Positions 1 through 11,200 of a DNA stretch of 64,000 bases are shown here, in pieces. The stretch spans positions 1,182,001 through 1,246,000 of the forward strand of contig NC_132986.1 in NCBI RefSeq assembly GCF_047496725.1, read 5' to 3'. The position numbers and the translations under genes are program-made. Numbering within the stretch: position 1 is the first letter of the stretch; each line of letters begins with the position of its first letter. The DNA is from Anoplolepis gracilipes (lineage: Eukaryota; Arthropoda; Insecta; Hymenoptera; Formicidae). The notes beneath the pieces were generated by a model. That model was not told the DNA's origin. It did no database searches and saw only the letters and a program-made list of their open reading frames with translations.

Positions 1-904
1 ATCATTTAGATAAAATTAAAAACTAGTTGAAATTCATCAATCAAGTGATATTCTAGATATTTTCAAAGTATATACTTGTTTCGATACGACTTCAATAAAA
101 TAGTGCCGAAATAGTTTCTGCTGATGATCGTCTCGTTGATGCAGAGATTGTCTCGACACGTAGCAACCCTAATCGCGTACTCGAAGCTGCCATCATGACA
201 GTTGCCGGATCGGTGGAGCAGTTAAACTTCGGAATGACTTCTCGGCTCCGAGTAATAAGTCACGCGCTAGTTGCGAATGGTATTGTAACGAGTACTCTAA
301 GCGTAGATACGAGCTAGCAGCAGGCCAGCAACGCGAAAGGACGAGCAAAGCGACGAACGGGTTGCTGGGTGCGGCTTTCCGAGCTTATAATGTGGCATGA
401 CTATGCAAATCGACCGCTTTAACTTACCAACGACGGTAGATCAGGGAGACGAGACGTTTAATAAAATGTTAATATTATATCCGACGCAAGCATCGCGCTT
501 GCAAGAGAGCTGCAAGATATGCTGCTCTCCACATTGTGGAGTCTTTAATAAGAAATCAATTTTAGATGCAGTGCGCTCAAAACATTACTATTTTTCTTTC
601 ATTCAAAAGCATGGTAAAAATATAATTTGTAATAATTCATAATATTTTAATAATAGTAAATAATAATTAATTGCAATAATAACAACAACTGTAATAAATA
701 ATATAACAATATCTTTGAAATTAATCATTTCCCTATTTTTCATAATATTTTATAATTCTAAAATTATATTCTCTGTATTTTTTTTTTTATTTTTATACTT
801 TATATTGCAAAATTTAAAAAAGAAAATTGAATATTCTTTCTCTTTTTCTCTCGCTCATTAATTTGTAACACGTTATATTTATATTACATTATCCGCGATA
901 TGAC

Positions 905-922
905 ATATATATATATATATAT
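905..922. repeat. (AT)9 microsatellite
   Basis: Nine uninterrupted AT units between a CpG patch and AT-rich DNA. Confidence 0.95.
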
Positions 923-1780
923 CTTTGCGAATTTACAAAATTTTCTTACGTAGCATCTGGAATCGAAATAAATATGGACTACGTATATGCGCAATAAGAT
1001 ATACTTTCTCCGCAAAGGAACAGCCTTTGCGAGTGTATGCCTGACTCTTTGGACGGAAGCAAAAGTAATGGCATGGGAACCTGCGGCCAATTCGTGGAAC
1101 CGCCAACGCCGCCTCAGATTCGCCTGACTGACTGGAAACTGCATCCTGCTGGAACTTTCATCGTTTATCGGTGACCGCGACAGACTGAGAGAACGAGGGA
1201 GGACTGGGAATTTTTATGCGCCGCTGATTCGACCCGACAGATACTCCGCGATCGAATCGTCGAGCGAAATCAGTCAAGCGTCTTGGTTAAAGGCAGTTTG
1301 ATCAATAAGTCCCCGTCGTTTCATATCGATTGCGGCGTATGCTGTTCCTTTCGTAGAACACGAAGCATGGTAATTGCTTTATTACGAAATCCAAGAACGA
1401 CATCAAATGCAATTTACGACTTTATCACAGCCGTATATATAAAAGTATCTTGGCTTCTTCCTTCCTTCTTTCGATATTTATTTTTTATTTCAATATAAGA
1501 AAAATTATGACACGTGTAAATTTAGATAAAAAAATAATAGAAAAATTTGAAAGATCTCATATACATAAATACTTGTTGCAAAACACAAGTTAAATATCAG
1601 ATTCGCAATGTATTTGCTAAATATTTGTAAAAGTATTTGAAAATCTTTTATTCATTAATTCAATAATGTTGGCATCGTTATGTAAAACTGAATTAAAAAT
1701 TAATTTTTGAAAACATTTTTCTATAACATGATAAATATTAAAAAAAAAAAAATTTGACATATTTTATATTACAATACATT

Positions 1781-1967
1781 TTTCTAGCGAACAATAAATA
1801 CTTTTGAAAATCAAATTATTTTCCAAAAGAAATTTTCTATATTATTATAATCAATATTTAGCAAATGTTATATTTATATGTATTATATAATATTTATTTA
1901 TATATAATATTTATTTATTTTATTATATTTATTATATCTTTCTAGCGAACTAAATAATTCTGAAAAT
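1781..1967 (+). repeat. Imperfect direct repeat, two copies
   Basis: The string TTTCTAGCGAAC at 1781-1792 recurs at 1939-1950. Each copy is followed by a similar AT-rich tail (AATAAATACTTTTGAAAAT against TAAATAATTCTGAAAAT). Copies start 158 bp apart with purely AT-rich DNA between them. This could be a decayed tandem duplication or part of an old transposable element; nothing identifies a family. Confidence 0.7.
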
Positions 1968-2382
1968 ATCTGTGTACCTACGTGTGCACAAAAATATCAT
2001 TTTATTATAATGTATAAAAATTAACTATATTAATTATAACTATTATAATATGTAAAATAAACATTTACGTGTGTAAAATACTTAATATATCACACAGTTA
2101 ATATATATTTAATATATAAAACATTTAATAAACATTTCCGACTTATAGACTTAAGATTTATTATCCAGAGAAGGAGAGATATCTTAATATAAATGCTAAC
2201 CTTATTAAACACGACGCAGAGGTTTCTCGATGATCTATACGACGTTACTGCTCGGTAACCTGAGATGACTGCGAAGAATGGTAATCGATCCTCAAGTACA
2301 TTGGTACAACACTCACAATAATTTACACGGCTAAATAAGTTGTAGCAAATTCTAATCGCACGCAACTACATTCATATTTAAT

Positions 2383-2508
2383 CCGGCACTCCCGATATTC
2401 GCGATTTATACATATTTAGCAATCGCACGACACGACACGACACGACACGATTCGGCATTCCCGTTATACATAACTGGTAACATTAATATATTCGACACTC
2501 CCGATATA
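2383..2508 (+). repeat. Three dispersed copies of a CRCAYTCCCGWTAT motif
   Basis: Copies are at 2383-2398 (CCGGCACTCCCGATAT), 2451-2468 (TTCGGCATTCCCGTTATA) and 2491-2508 (TTCGACACTCCCGATATA). They share direction and differ at only a few positions, while the DNA between them does not obviously repeat. The motif is not one I can assign to a transcription factor with confidence. Confidence 0.8.
2426..2450 (+). repeat. (CACGA)5 tandem repeat
   Basis: Five perfect pentamer units lying between the first and second CACTCCCGATAT-like copies. Confidence 0.95.
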
Positions 2509-2722
2509 TTAATTCACAAGCGCGGGTACAAAGTATGCGAAAGAGAGACGTATTAACTGTCTGAAAGTCATGGCACGACTAATAAGACGAGCACGATGCG
2601 CGCGACCTATTGAAGGTTACACACAAGTTACAGATGTTTACGTCGATCCTTCCTTCGGAAGATACGCCGCGATAATAACAACTTGACGACGCGTACGTAT
2701 ATAATATGTTGAACACACAATG

Positions 2723-2743
2723 ATATATATATATATATATATA
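2723..2743. repeat. (AT)n microsatellite
   Basis: About ten uninterrupted AT units. Confidence 0.95.
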
Positions 2744-3050
2744 CCTCTCCCGTACTTTCGATATTTTTTCCACGGGAACGCGAAATAATGGCGCCGGATA
2801 TAGGCTAAGGATATTCCGAAATTCACGAGAATCGGCGATTCGATACTCAATTATGTCCGCCGTTCACATCTTACAACAATCGTGCGGTACTTGAATCGAC
2901 ACTTACTTGTGTTAATCCGCATGTACTACTCATTTTTCCCGAATAGAGTGTGCGGAAAAGTACGCAGGAAACTACGACGAAGAAAGGATGCTCCTTCGCC
3001 TCGCTCCACAGAGTACAGAGAGTCCTCGCATCCTTGCGCTACTAGAAGAC

Positions 3051-3100
3051 GCTACGTCACATTACGTCACGTTACGTCACGTTACGTCACACTACGTCAC
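3051..3100 (+). repeat. 10-bp tandem array of TACGTCAC (CRE/ATF-like), 5 units
   Basis: Five units start at 3051, 3061, 3071, 3081 and 3091: GCTACGTCAC, ATTACGTCAC, GTTACGTCAC, GTTACGTCAC, ACTACGTCAC. The last eight bases are identical in all five. On the minus strand each reads GTGACGTA, close to the cAMP-response element family (TGACGTMA) bound by CREB/ATF bZIP proteins. A GC-rich tail of GCCGC-type repeats follows at 3101-3120. Simple minisatellite expansion is the null explanation; helical phasing makes a regulatory array possible. Confidence 0.85.
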
Positions 3101-3394
3101 GCCGCGCCGCACCACGCCGCTTTGCGCGGGATTTGGTATTCCTACGCCACATGGGGACAGTTGGAGTGTGTGCGTCGTCGCTGCGTTCATTATTTTCGCT
3201 AATCGTTACACGTCAACTACCTATACGTCGAAATAATTGCATATTTGAATTAATGGAAACTAAACTTCTCAAGATAATTAATAGATATATAGATCTTTTG
3301 GCGAACCGCGTACTTTCACACATTGTAAGAAAAATGAAGAATTACGTGAAAATTACTAATTTGCCTCAGTGCATCCCTATGCAGGAAAGAAGGC

Positions 3395-3414
3395 ATTACG
3401 TCACGCTACGTCAC
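3395..3414 (+). repeat. Second TACGTCAC array, 2 units
   Basis: ATTACGTCAC (3395-3404) and GCTACGTCAC (3405-3414), again exactly 10 bp apart, followed by a decayed TTTTACGTGAG. The flanks resemble those of the five-unit array, so this looks like a diverged copy of the same locus. Confidence 0.8.
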
Positions 3415-3820
3415 GCTATTTTACGTGAGAATCGATATTCTAACATGGCGCAAAGGCGTAATTAATTCAGGTGTGCATTACACTGTGTGTTAATTATTTT
3501 CGTTAATTATTATACGTTAGATATAATCGAGTCAATCATTATATATTCAATCTGACTTTTATCTATAGATTTTCTATCAAATTACACATTCTATTATATA
3601 TTATTTTAAATCTATCTAAAGTAAAACAAAGGATTATATTATATATTAATTATAAATATATATTAGGGAAAATAAATTAATATTTTTTATTTCACTTCAC
3701 AATGTGTTATTTGAAGAAATTGATTGTTGAACTGTATCGTTTGATAAAAGAGAAAAAAAGGATTAAGCTTTATATATAATTATATAATATATTGAAATTA
3801 TATTTCTAAATAATTAAATA

Positions 3821-3822
<2 letters not shown>

Positions 3823-3857
<35 letters not shown>
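3823..3857. repeat. (TC)n microsatellite
   Basis: About 17 TC units, followed by further CT-rich sequence to about 3876. Confidence 0.95.
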
Positions 3858-3865
<8 letters not shown>

Positions 3866-3985
3866 TGCTCGCTCTACACATAAATATTACACTCGCGCTT
3901 ACATAGTCTATCTCTTTTCTCGCGCACTACATCAAGTTTAGCTAAATAATTTATAACCCTGTGTACTTTTTGTTGCGTTTTGCAG

Positions 3986-4277
3986 AGGCGCGCCATTATG
4001 TTTACCGCGATTACAACCGTAGGAGGCTAGTTGTAATATGCAAATGAATATGCCGGCGATATGTCACGGCGATGATCGTTCCCTGTCGTGCAACGCGGTG
4101 CGGTTTTCAAGACTGTGTCTTCCCACTCGCGTAGCGGATTAAAACAATCCGCGTTGCACTCCGATGCAAAACCTGCAAATCACCCAAAGTTTACTGCGAT
4201 GTCGTCTGCCCCGCGTCCATGTTGCTACGTTGAAACACGCGCGGCGATTAATTCAGCCGGCCGTGTCGTAAACCAGG
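3986..4277 (+). other. Possible plus-strand exon (unproven)
   Basis: A pyrimidine-rich acceptor (TTTTTGTTGCGTTTTGCAG, ending at 3985) and a strong donor (CCAGG|GTAAGTAC, GT at 4278-4279) bracket 292 bp of CpG-richer sequence. All three frames have a stop near the start, so it could only be coding from an internal ATG. The frame from ATG 4088 stays open through the donor (63 codons, phase 1) but its translation has no recognisable domain. It could be a 5' untranslated or non-coding RNA exon, or two chance splice motifs. An ATGCAAAT octamer lies inside at 4038-4045. Confidence 0.2.
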
Positions 4278-6182
4278 GTAAGTACTTTATCCTCTTTCAA
4301 GGCCCACGCGGATATTATGTTTGTCGCGTCGGAAAATATTAGGCGAATGGAAACTGAAAGACAACGAGAAACGGGACGGTCAATTACTGCGGACTAATGG
4401 CTCTTCATCTTCTCTCGCCGGCGTTAACGAAGGTCCACAATGCACTTTTGTGTCCGTTGAACTATTCCCGACGACTAATCATGGCCAATCTTATTCGGTT
4501 TTATTCGCTCTTTCTCTTCCATTCGCTACGACAACTTTTCATCGTTGATAATTCGACGCTTTTCACTTTTGCTTAAATCAAAAAGGAAATTCTTGCTCGC
4601 TCTAATGGCGATCGCTGCAATGACGAGGGCTTGATTAAAAGCTCACATCATTTGTAAATGTTTGTTGTATCATGAGATAATTTCTTGAATATATAAAAGT
4701 TTAGTGGTTAAAAATTTTACGATATTGCATTTCAAATATTAGGATTAAATATATGAATATAAATATAAAATATTATATATTAAGCTGAATTTATAATTAA
4801 TTTCTTTTTTAATTGAAAATTTTAATTCCAAGCTTTAAACAGCTACATTAAATATTTTTAACGTATATCGAAATAAATACAAGGAAACATCTTCATATTT
4901 TCACTGAATTAAAATTTCACCGATTCATTTTCGCGAAAATCACACTCCTGATATTTGCATACGATTCGTGACGTGAAATTCGTGCAGGTGCAATTTAAAC
5001 GTCAACGCGCGGCATCGAGACACTGCAGAAAGGCTGGCAATCGATTATCTTATAATATACTATGTCTCTCTGACGTGCTATTGACACGCTTACGGAAATG
5101 CTGCTGCAAGTTATAAACAGCTATCGACATTTCCCCGATTAACGACCCATCTCTCGATCGACGACGGTGCAGACGAAAGAAGAGAGAGTGAGAGAAAAGG
5201 TGTTTTGTCGCGCGCAACGACCTCGACTTTGCGCTTGACATTAATGCTTGTCGATATCGACATCCGCCGTGCTTCAAGTCGCCGTCCGTCGTGCGTGACT
5301 TTTAATCTTTCCCAGTAACGCTCTCTCTTTCTCTCTCTCTCTTGCATATTGTAAGTCGTCGGACCGAGGTACGTACCTGTCGATTGCACTCGTAAAGAAC
5401 TTCGTAACAGGCAATTTTGAAAAGTGGTATGTCAATCGACGGTATTGCATACATTTTGATTATAGGAATCATGAAATCGTTCAATGCCGACGTAATCAAA
5501 TATTACACTTTATATGTCGGGGAAAAATGAAAAAATTTCAATTTATATTGAAATGTCAAGTTTAAATTGTCGCACGTGTAAATGGAAATTTTGAAAAAAT
5601 CAAATTTGGAAAGAATGAAAATATTCTATTGGACATGATTTTTTCTCGACCTCATTTCTTTCTCGAAACAAATAATCATAAGGCTCGTTATGTCGAGCGT
5701 TTCTTAAAAGCTACTCTCTCGAAGCAAGTGAAGAACGTTGTCGGGGGCTGCTCGAGCAAAAATCTCTCTGGCACTTTTGCGCGCGGCCGCAGGATAAAAT
5801 ATTTTAATACCCGCGGGAATTTTCCACGTGTCACGCAGTGGAATATATATATTTTCTGGCGGCGAAAGCGACCTTATCTTCGCGGATTATATGCAGTGCT
5901 TTTCGCGCAGCTTCCAAGAAGCATTGCACAAAAGGTTTTCTTAAGAGTGTCTTCTCGATTGCACTTTCACGAATCCATATATCCTATGGTCCTGTGAGAT
6001 TGCGTTAAATAAATGTTTATGTAATAATTCGTGCGATATATCAGGATACACGTGCCTACTCTCTTCGATACGTAATTTCTAATAAAAATCGGTTTTAATT
6101 CAGATATATCCTGATGTTAATACACTGTAATTTGAATTATTATCGCATTTCCTGAGATAATAACATAATAGATGATAAATAA

Positions 6183-6186
<4 letters not shown>

Positions 6187-6232
<46 letters not shown>
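6187..6232. repeat. (AT)23 microsatellite
   Basis: A 46-bp perfect AT tract, the longest AT array in the window. Confidence 0.97.
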
Positions 6233-6235
<3 letters not shown>

Positions 6236-7226
6236 CTTATTACGTATTATATTCAGCAATAAATTCAGTAACTGCATATATTAAAGATATTATCTCGTTC
6301 AATTAAATTTCAATAAAACAATAACACCACATGTAACTTGTACGATTCAATAATCATATTTTTACTATTTCAATTTGATTCTAAAATATCACAGTCTTAT
6401 GCATGAAACAATGTTATTCAAACTGAAACAACATATTTTATAATAATATTGTATCGTGCAAGCAATTAGTAATGTTGTTCCTATAACAGCAAAGTGAAAG
6501 AAACGGCGTAATAGCTCGCAAACCATACGCACTTTCGTAAATTGAGTGTTTTCGATATGCTGAGGTTTGTCATACTACACGTGTCCATGTATTCGTATGT
6601 TCACGTCAGGGAGATGAAGTAGCTACTTTTATGGGTCGCGTAGAAAATATACGCGAGATTTTGCGGAAAGAGAGAAGCTTTCTCTCGCTCTCTTATTCTC
6701 TTTTGTTTCCTCTGCCGCGATAAAGTAAAATCTCTCTCGGGATATGTCGTCGCGCGCGGAAATTCCCGAATTATTTATTCATGGCGAACATAAAGCGCAC
6801 GGCTTGAAATTTAGTCGAGCATTATTTTAGCTTCTCGTGCACGTGTAGTCGCGGAATTTTAAGCGCTTAGTCTTTAAGCCTGTTACAAAATTGTTGATGA
6901 CATTTCATTAAGAATGATTTCATCGACGAGCAATTAGCTCTCTACGAATATCGATAATACAATATATTATTATTATGCAATGTTTAATGAAAATCCATCG
7001 AATATTAATATATTACGAGAGGAAATATGTATTTTCCAAAGGGGTACGACATATATTTAGTTATCGATTTAACACGCGAACAATGCTTTATTTACTGAGA
7101 ATTTTAATTTCTAGTATAAATTTCGTGCAAATGTTTTGGCGGAAATTATACACCACACACGCAAAACGCAACAATTCACACAAACATCGTGTAAAATTAA
7201 TTATCTTTACCTCCATGCAAACTGCA

Positions 7227-7248
7227 TCCGCCGGAAATTTCCGGCGGA
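7227..7248. promoter_or_regulatory. 22-bp perfect palindrome containing a kappaB-like site
   Basis: Arms TCCGCCGGAAA and TTTCCGGCGGA meet without a spacer. The centre GGAAATTTCC fits the NF-kappaB/Rel (Dorsal, Relish) consensus, and each arm carries CCGGAA, an ETS core. Perfect dyad symmetry over 22 bp is unusual in this background, but binding is inference only. Confidence 0.4.
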
Positions 7249-7793
7249 AAGATTCGACCTCGAACACAATCTCGAATATTACCGGAGATTATAGTTAGTT
7301 GCATTCGGCCGTGCAAACTCTCGACGCTATAGCTCGCTACCGTTGATGGAGATTTCCTTTGAGATTTCCGTTGTTAACAATGTCGTGTAATATTGCACCA
7401 ATATTATTCCGGAAAGGTTCTAATTACACACACGAGCTGTCAGAAAGGCAGAGTTTCTTTTCGTTCCGCTTGCAGACTGACTTTTCGATAGACTCAAATA
7501 GACGCAAGTTTTCATTGTGCGGGTTGAGAATGAAAAAGATGCAGCGTGCATGTGAATGTACATATATGTATACTTGGTAGTAAAATATGCAAGCCGTACG
7601 TGCGCTCGTTTGAAAGATTCGCTTTTTGTCCGTTCGCTTCGGGATGAGACGACGGGATTTACCGGTGAGGCCGTATTCATATTCAGCCTATTAAGATATC
7701 CGACACGAGCGCGTGCAGTGCAGCATGTACCATTTGAACACGTTTTCTCACGTTTCTTAATAACTGTTAATCTCGCTGGACCGTTAATGTTAT

Positions 7794-7807
7794 TAGCGTT
7801 AACGCTA
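7794..7807. repeat. 14-bp perfect palindrome TAGCGTTAACGCTA
   Basis: Self-complementary over 14 bp, centred on the GTTAAC hexamer. Function unknown. Confidence 0.5.
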
Positions 7808-8505
7808 GCGCATCGCCGCAATTTGTGCGCGATGTAAATGTGCAAAAAGTGATTTTTAGCTTTACGTTCCTGTGGTCCCTCGCTTAAATCCTTCCACCTG
7901 TCACCGATACCTGTGATAAACTTCGTAAGAGAGATAATAGAATTTCATGTAAATTATCATCTATGTGAGAGAATTCCGTAATTAATTATCGCAGTTTTGC
8001 GAATAATTCACAAATAGAAAAAAAATTCCAAAATTACTTCAATATCTGATTCTTCTTCGAAATAACTTGCTAAATTATTTGAACAAAATTTTAAATTAAA
8101 AAGAGAATCGATATTTATTTAATTTTTAATTATTTTTGTATTTTTCATATTTCTGTGTATGTTACTTTTACTTTTAAAAATCACTTTATTTTATTTCATA
8201 TATATAAATCGATTTTCTTGCTCTCGCAGCTGATTTTTTTTCATCTACCATGTATAATAAAATTCTCGTATGAGAATTTGTCATATCATTTATGGCTGAA
8301 CTATCAGCTGACATTTTCGATATGAGATATACACCTCGTATACCTGACTCTATTTAAAATTTATGATCCTCGTCCTGCTCGACATTATGTACAAACCGCG
8401 TTTCCATTACCATTTAAATGGCGCAAGTCCCATATTTTTGCCGGTCGATAAATCTATCCCGTTGTCGCGTGCATCGCCATGCATTTTTCACGCTCCCATT
8501 TTTCC

Positions 8506-8520
8506 GTAGGTAGGTAGGTA
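8506..8520. repeat. Short (GTAG)n tract
   Basis: About three and a half GTAG units. It superficially resembles the insect telomere unit TTAGG but has the wrong period. Confidence 0.8.
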
Positions 8521-9320
8521 AGCGACTATCCGCTTTCTCGCGAGAATGAGAAGGCACTTACTGTATCCTACACACACGGCTACCGTCGATAAACTAACGT
8601 TGTTACCGGAAACCACCGCGGGGTAACTTTGTACTCTCCGGCAAGTCTGGTTAACGTGCGATCGCGCGCGCTCGATACTGCTTTTTATCTGGTAATCTCG
8701 TTCACAAGTTTACGACGGACACCCGCGTAAATATGCATCGGTCTGCCTCGGCAAAACTTGGTCATTTAAAACTTCGTCTTGGGATGTAAGAACGCGATGA
8801 CGGAAATGGCGATGGAAAGTAGCGGAAACGGACTGTCCCGATACGAAGAGGATTCCCCCATCTTCGAAAGGGAGAATATAGAAAAAGCTTTCTGATTCTA
8901 AGCAACATTCTCCCTTCGATTTTATTTTCTCTTTGACCGAAATGTTCCTTTTAGCTTTTACTTTACTCGTTCTTATCATAAAAGATAAAACTTTGGGCTT
9001 TCAGAAAATTGTCATAAAAATTTACGATTAGTATTTAACAGTTTTCAAAATAATCTTCAAATTGATAATAAATTTATTATTCTTTCATTCTATTTGTGTT
9101 ATTTAGATATTTGACATTGAAAAATTTTGCGAATCAAATATGTATGAATTGTAAGAGTTATAAAATTATTATTTACTTGGAAAAAAATTTAATCGGTCAA
9201 TTAGGATAGTTTTATTTCCGTGACATTACAAAATTTCCGTAAATTGAACAAAACGTATATAATAGAAATTTTTTTTCCTTCGTTTAAAAAGTGTAATGAA
9301 TTAACTCTATTATTTAAATA

Positions 9321-9364
9321 TTATTAATATTTATATTAATATTAATATTAATATTAATATTAAA
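9321..9364. repeat. (ATTAAT)n hexanucleotide tract
   Basis: Five near-perfect ATTAAT units in AT-rich DNA. Confidence 0.85.
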
Positions 9365-9787
9365 ATTTTCACAGAATAAATTTTCAAAATAGTAGAATAG
9401 AATCTATGAGAATTCTCTTGAAATTTATTTTAAATGAATTTTTAGTAATCAACATTTAATTCTACAAGACATGTAGGATTAAAAATTCTAAGACATTACA
9501 ATTTTAATCAAATAAAAAATTCACAATTTATTATAAATTTATAAAAAAAGTAATTCCAAATTTATTAAAGTATAAATTCTTACTATAAAAAATGCCGACT
9601 TTTTCACATTATATACACTGAAATAAAAAAGAAAAGAGCGCAAGATTGTAAAAAAGAGAGAGGATTGATCTAAACTAAAGAATCGATGCTTGTTTAAAGT
9701 CACTCCCGCCAAAAGTTCACAAAACGAACGAGCAAAGTGTATCTGTTCGTTCTCATAAAATGGAGAAGAAAGAAATTAAGTTTACGG

Positions 9788-9797
<10 letters not shown>

Positions 9798-9834
<37 letters not shown>
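9798..9834. repeat. (TA)n microsatellite
   Basis: A 37-bp uninterrupted TA tract; open frames here encode YIYIYI repeats and are artefacts. Confidence 0.97.
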
Positions 9835-9835
<1 letters not shown>

Positions 9836-10605
9836 GTATGCACATGTGTACATATACGTCCCCCACGTGCAGTAATGTCAGTTACAACAGCGCGGAGAAT
9901 ATGTGCAAGCTCGGCAAACCGAGAATTTTTTGGCTCTGCGGATCGTAAATCTTCATTTAGCTCACTTTCGACATAAACCTCACCTTATAATCCGCAAACA
10001 CTTCCTTGAACAAACAGAATAAGGAAGTAAGGAAAAAAGCGATAGAATTTAAAGAAAGATTGAAAGTTGACATTTTTCGATGCAACGTTACCTTTTTAAT
10101 CTTATACCATATTTTAATAAGTAATAAGTTACAAAATGTTTCGTATACGTAATATATTCTTTATACATATATAGCTAATATAAATGGTTAGTTTGTATTT
10201 TACACTTATTATCCAGACGATTACAGAACAATAAAGTGATCTGAATTTTATCAAATCAATAAAATATGTTTTAAAAAATACGTATAACAATGCAACATTT
10301 ATAATAATAATAAAATGCAGTCGATAAGAAAATAATGTAAATGTTTATTACGCAGCATCCAATTAGTTTGAAGCATATAAATTTATTGAAGCAGCTATCA
10401 ATCAGCGATAATTTCGCCAACGCAGTAACATATCGGAACGTAATCGGTGTAAGCGTCGCTCGACTTGTCAATGAACTTAATTGAACGTTACAACAATTAC
10501 CCTAATGAGTGACCCTATAATGAATAAGTCAGCATGATAGTAATTATCGCCTCGTGGAAAATGCAGCATCTCCATCACACATATTTACATATTTTAGTGT
10601 TGATA

Positions 10606-10629
10606 ACTATGACTATGACTATGACTATG
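10606..10629 (+). repeat. (ACTATG)4 repeat
   Basis: Four perfect hexamer units. Confidence 0.95.
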
Positions 10630-11176
10630 ATACGAGTAATTACGTTATTGCTTCTGACATTAGTTTTCATGTTTAATTTAATAACTATAAAATACGGTTA
10701 TCAATTAAGGATAAATGTTAATACAAATGACAAAATTAATCAACTCGTAAAAAAAAACAAATTCTGGAAAAGATTTTAATAGTCCAAAAATTTTGATAAT
10801 TAATGCCTTATGAAGAAGCTGCCAATTAATTATTTGCCGCTTGATTATTTAATTAATAATTAACATTAAAAATGATGTTTTTAATTTAACTTAATAATAA
10901 AATTACCCTTTTTAAATTTCGTTAACAGCTAATTAAATCTAATAACTAATAAATACTAATAAAATTAAATTTTTAGAAAGCTCGGCAAATTATTGCCAAA
11001 CTGTAATAATTAAAAGAAATAATTGTTAAGGTTTTTCTGTACAGTTCGTATATCAGGGAAAATCGAAAGAAGCGTGGAGAAGAAAGCAAAGCGTGTTTCG
11101 TTGAGAATTCAAGCTTAAGCGAGACGTGTGATACGAAAAAGCGCGGACGGTGATATATAAAAGATACATACACGAG

Positions 11177-11200
11177 GCAACGATGCAACGATGCAACGAT
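11177..11200 (+). repeat. (GCAACGAT)3 repeat
   Basis: Three perfect octamer units followed by a diverged GCGACG. Confidence 0.95.

Larger units (their letters stand above)
1..2080. other. Non-coding block, CpG patches in AT-rich DNA
   Basis: No gene seen. Two CpG-containing, higher-complexity patches lie at roughly 100-410 and 1000-1430, separated by AT-rich DNA (620-900 and 1500-2080). A 13-base A run sits at 1740-1752. The frame open at 397-642 (81 codons) has no recognisable domain and runs into an AT-rich tail, so I do not call it. A minus-strand donor-like CTTAC (GTTG|GTAAGTT read on the minus strand) lies near 427 but has no convincing partner acceptor. Confidence 0.6.
2081..3600. other. 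Repeat-rich non-coding block
   Basis: No gene seen. The block holds the CACTCCCGATAT triplet repeat, a (CACGA)5 run, an (AT)n tract and both TACGTCAC arrays, all listed separately. Open frames across 2882-3465 are produced by the 10-bp repeat (they translate to RYVTLRHVTS-type periodic peptide) and should not be annotated as proteins. Confidence 0.65.
3601..6186. other. Non-coding block with one possible exon
   Basis: AT-rich at 3520-3820 and 4620-4920. A CpG-richer section covers about 3985-4560 and contains the possible exon entered separately. A second mixed patch covers 4920-5400, with short CT tracts at 5321-5342. The 122-codon frame at 5629-5997 is open by chance as far as I can judge: no motif, no splice context, unusual basic/aromatic composition. 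A short hairpin (ATTTCAAT arms, 4-nt loop) lies at 5535-5554. Confidence 0.55.
6233..9797. other. Non-coding block
   Basis: No gene seen. AT-rich DNA alternates with CpG-richer patches at about 6640-6900, 7200-7870 and 8380-8960. The 141-codon minus-strand frame at 7420-7845 and the overlapping plus frames lie in one of these patches and overlap one another antisense, which argues for CpG/stop depletion rather than coding. 8960-9730 is almost pure AT-rich DNA. Confidence 0.6.

Noticed and set aside
2882..3465. Overlapping frames with RYVTLRHVTS-type periodic peptide
   Set aside because: Created by the 10-bp TACGTCAC repeat read in three frames.
8506..8520. Telomere-like TAGG repeat
   Set aside because: Insect telomeric unit is TTAGG (5 bp); this has a 4-bp period and only a few units.
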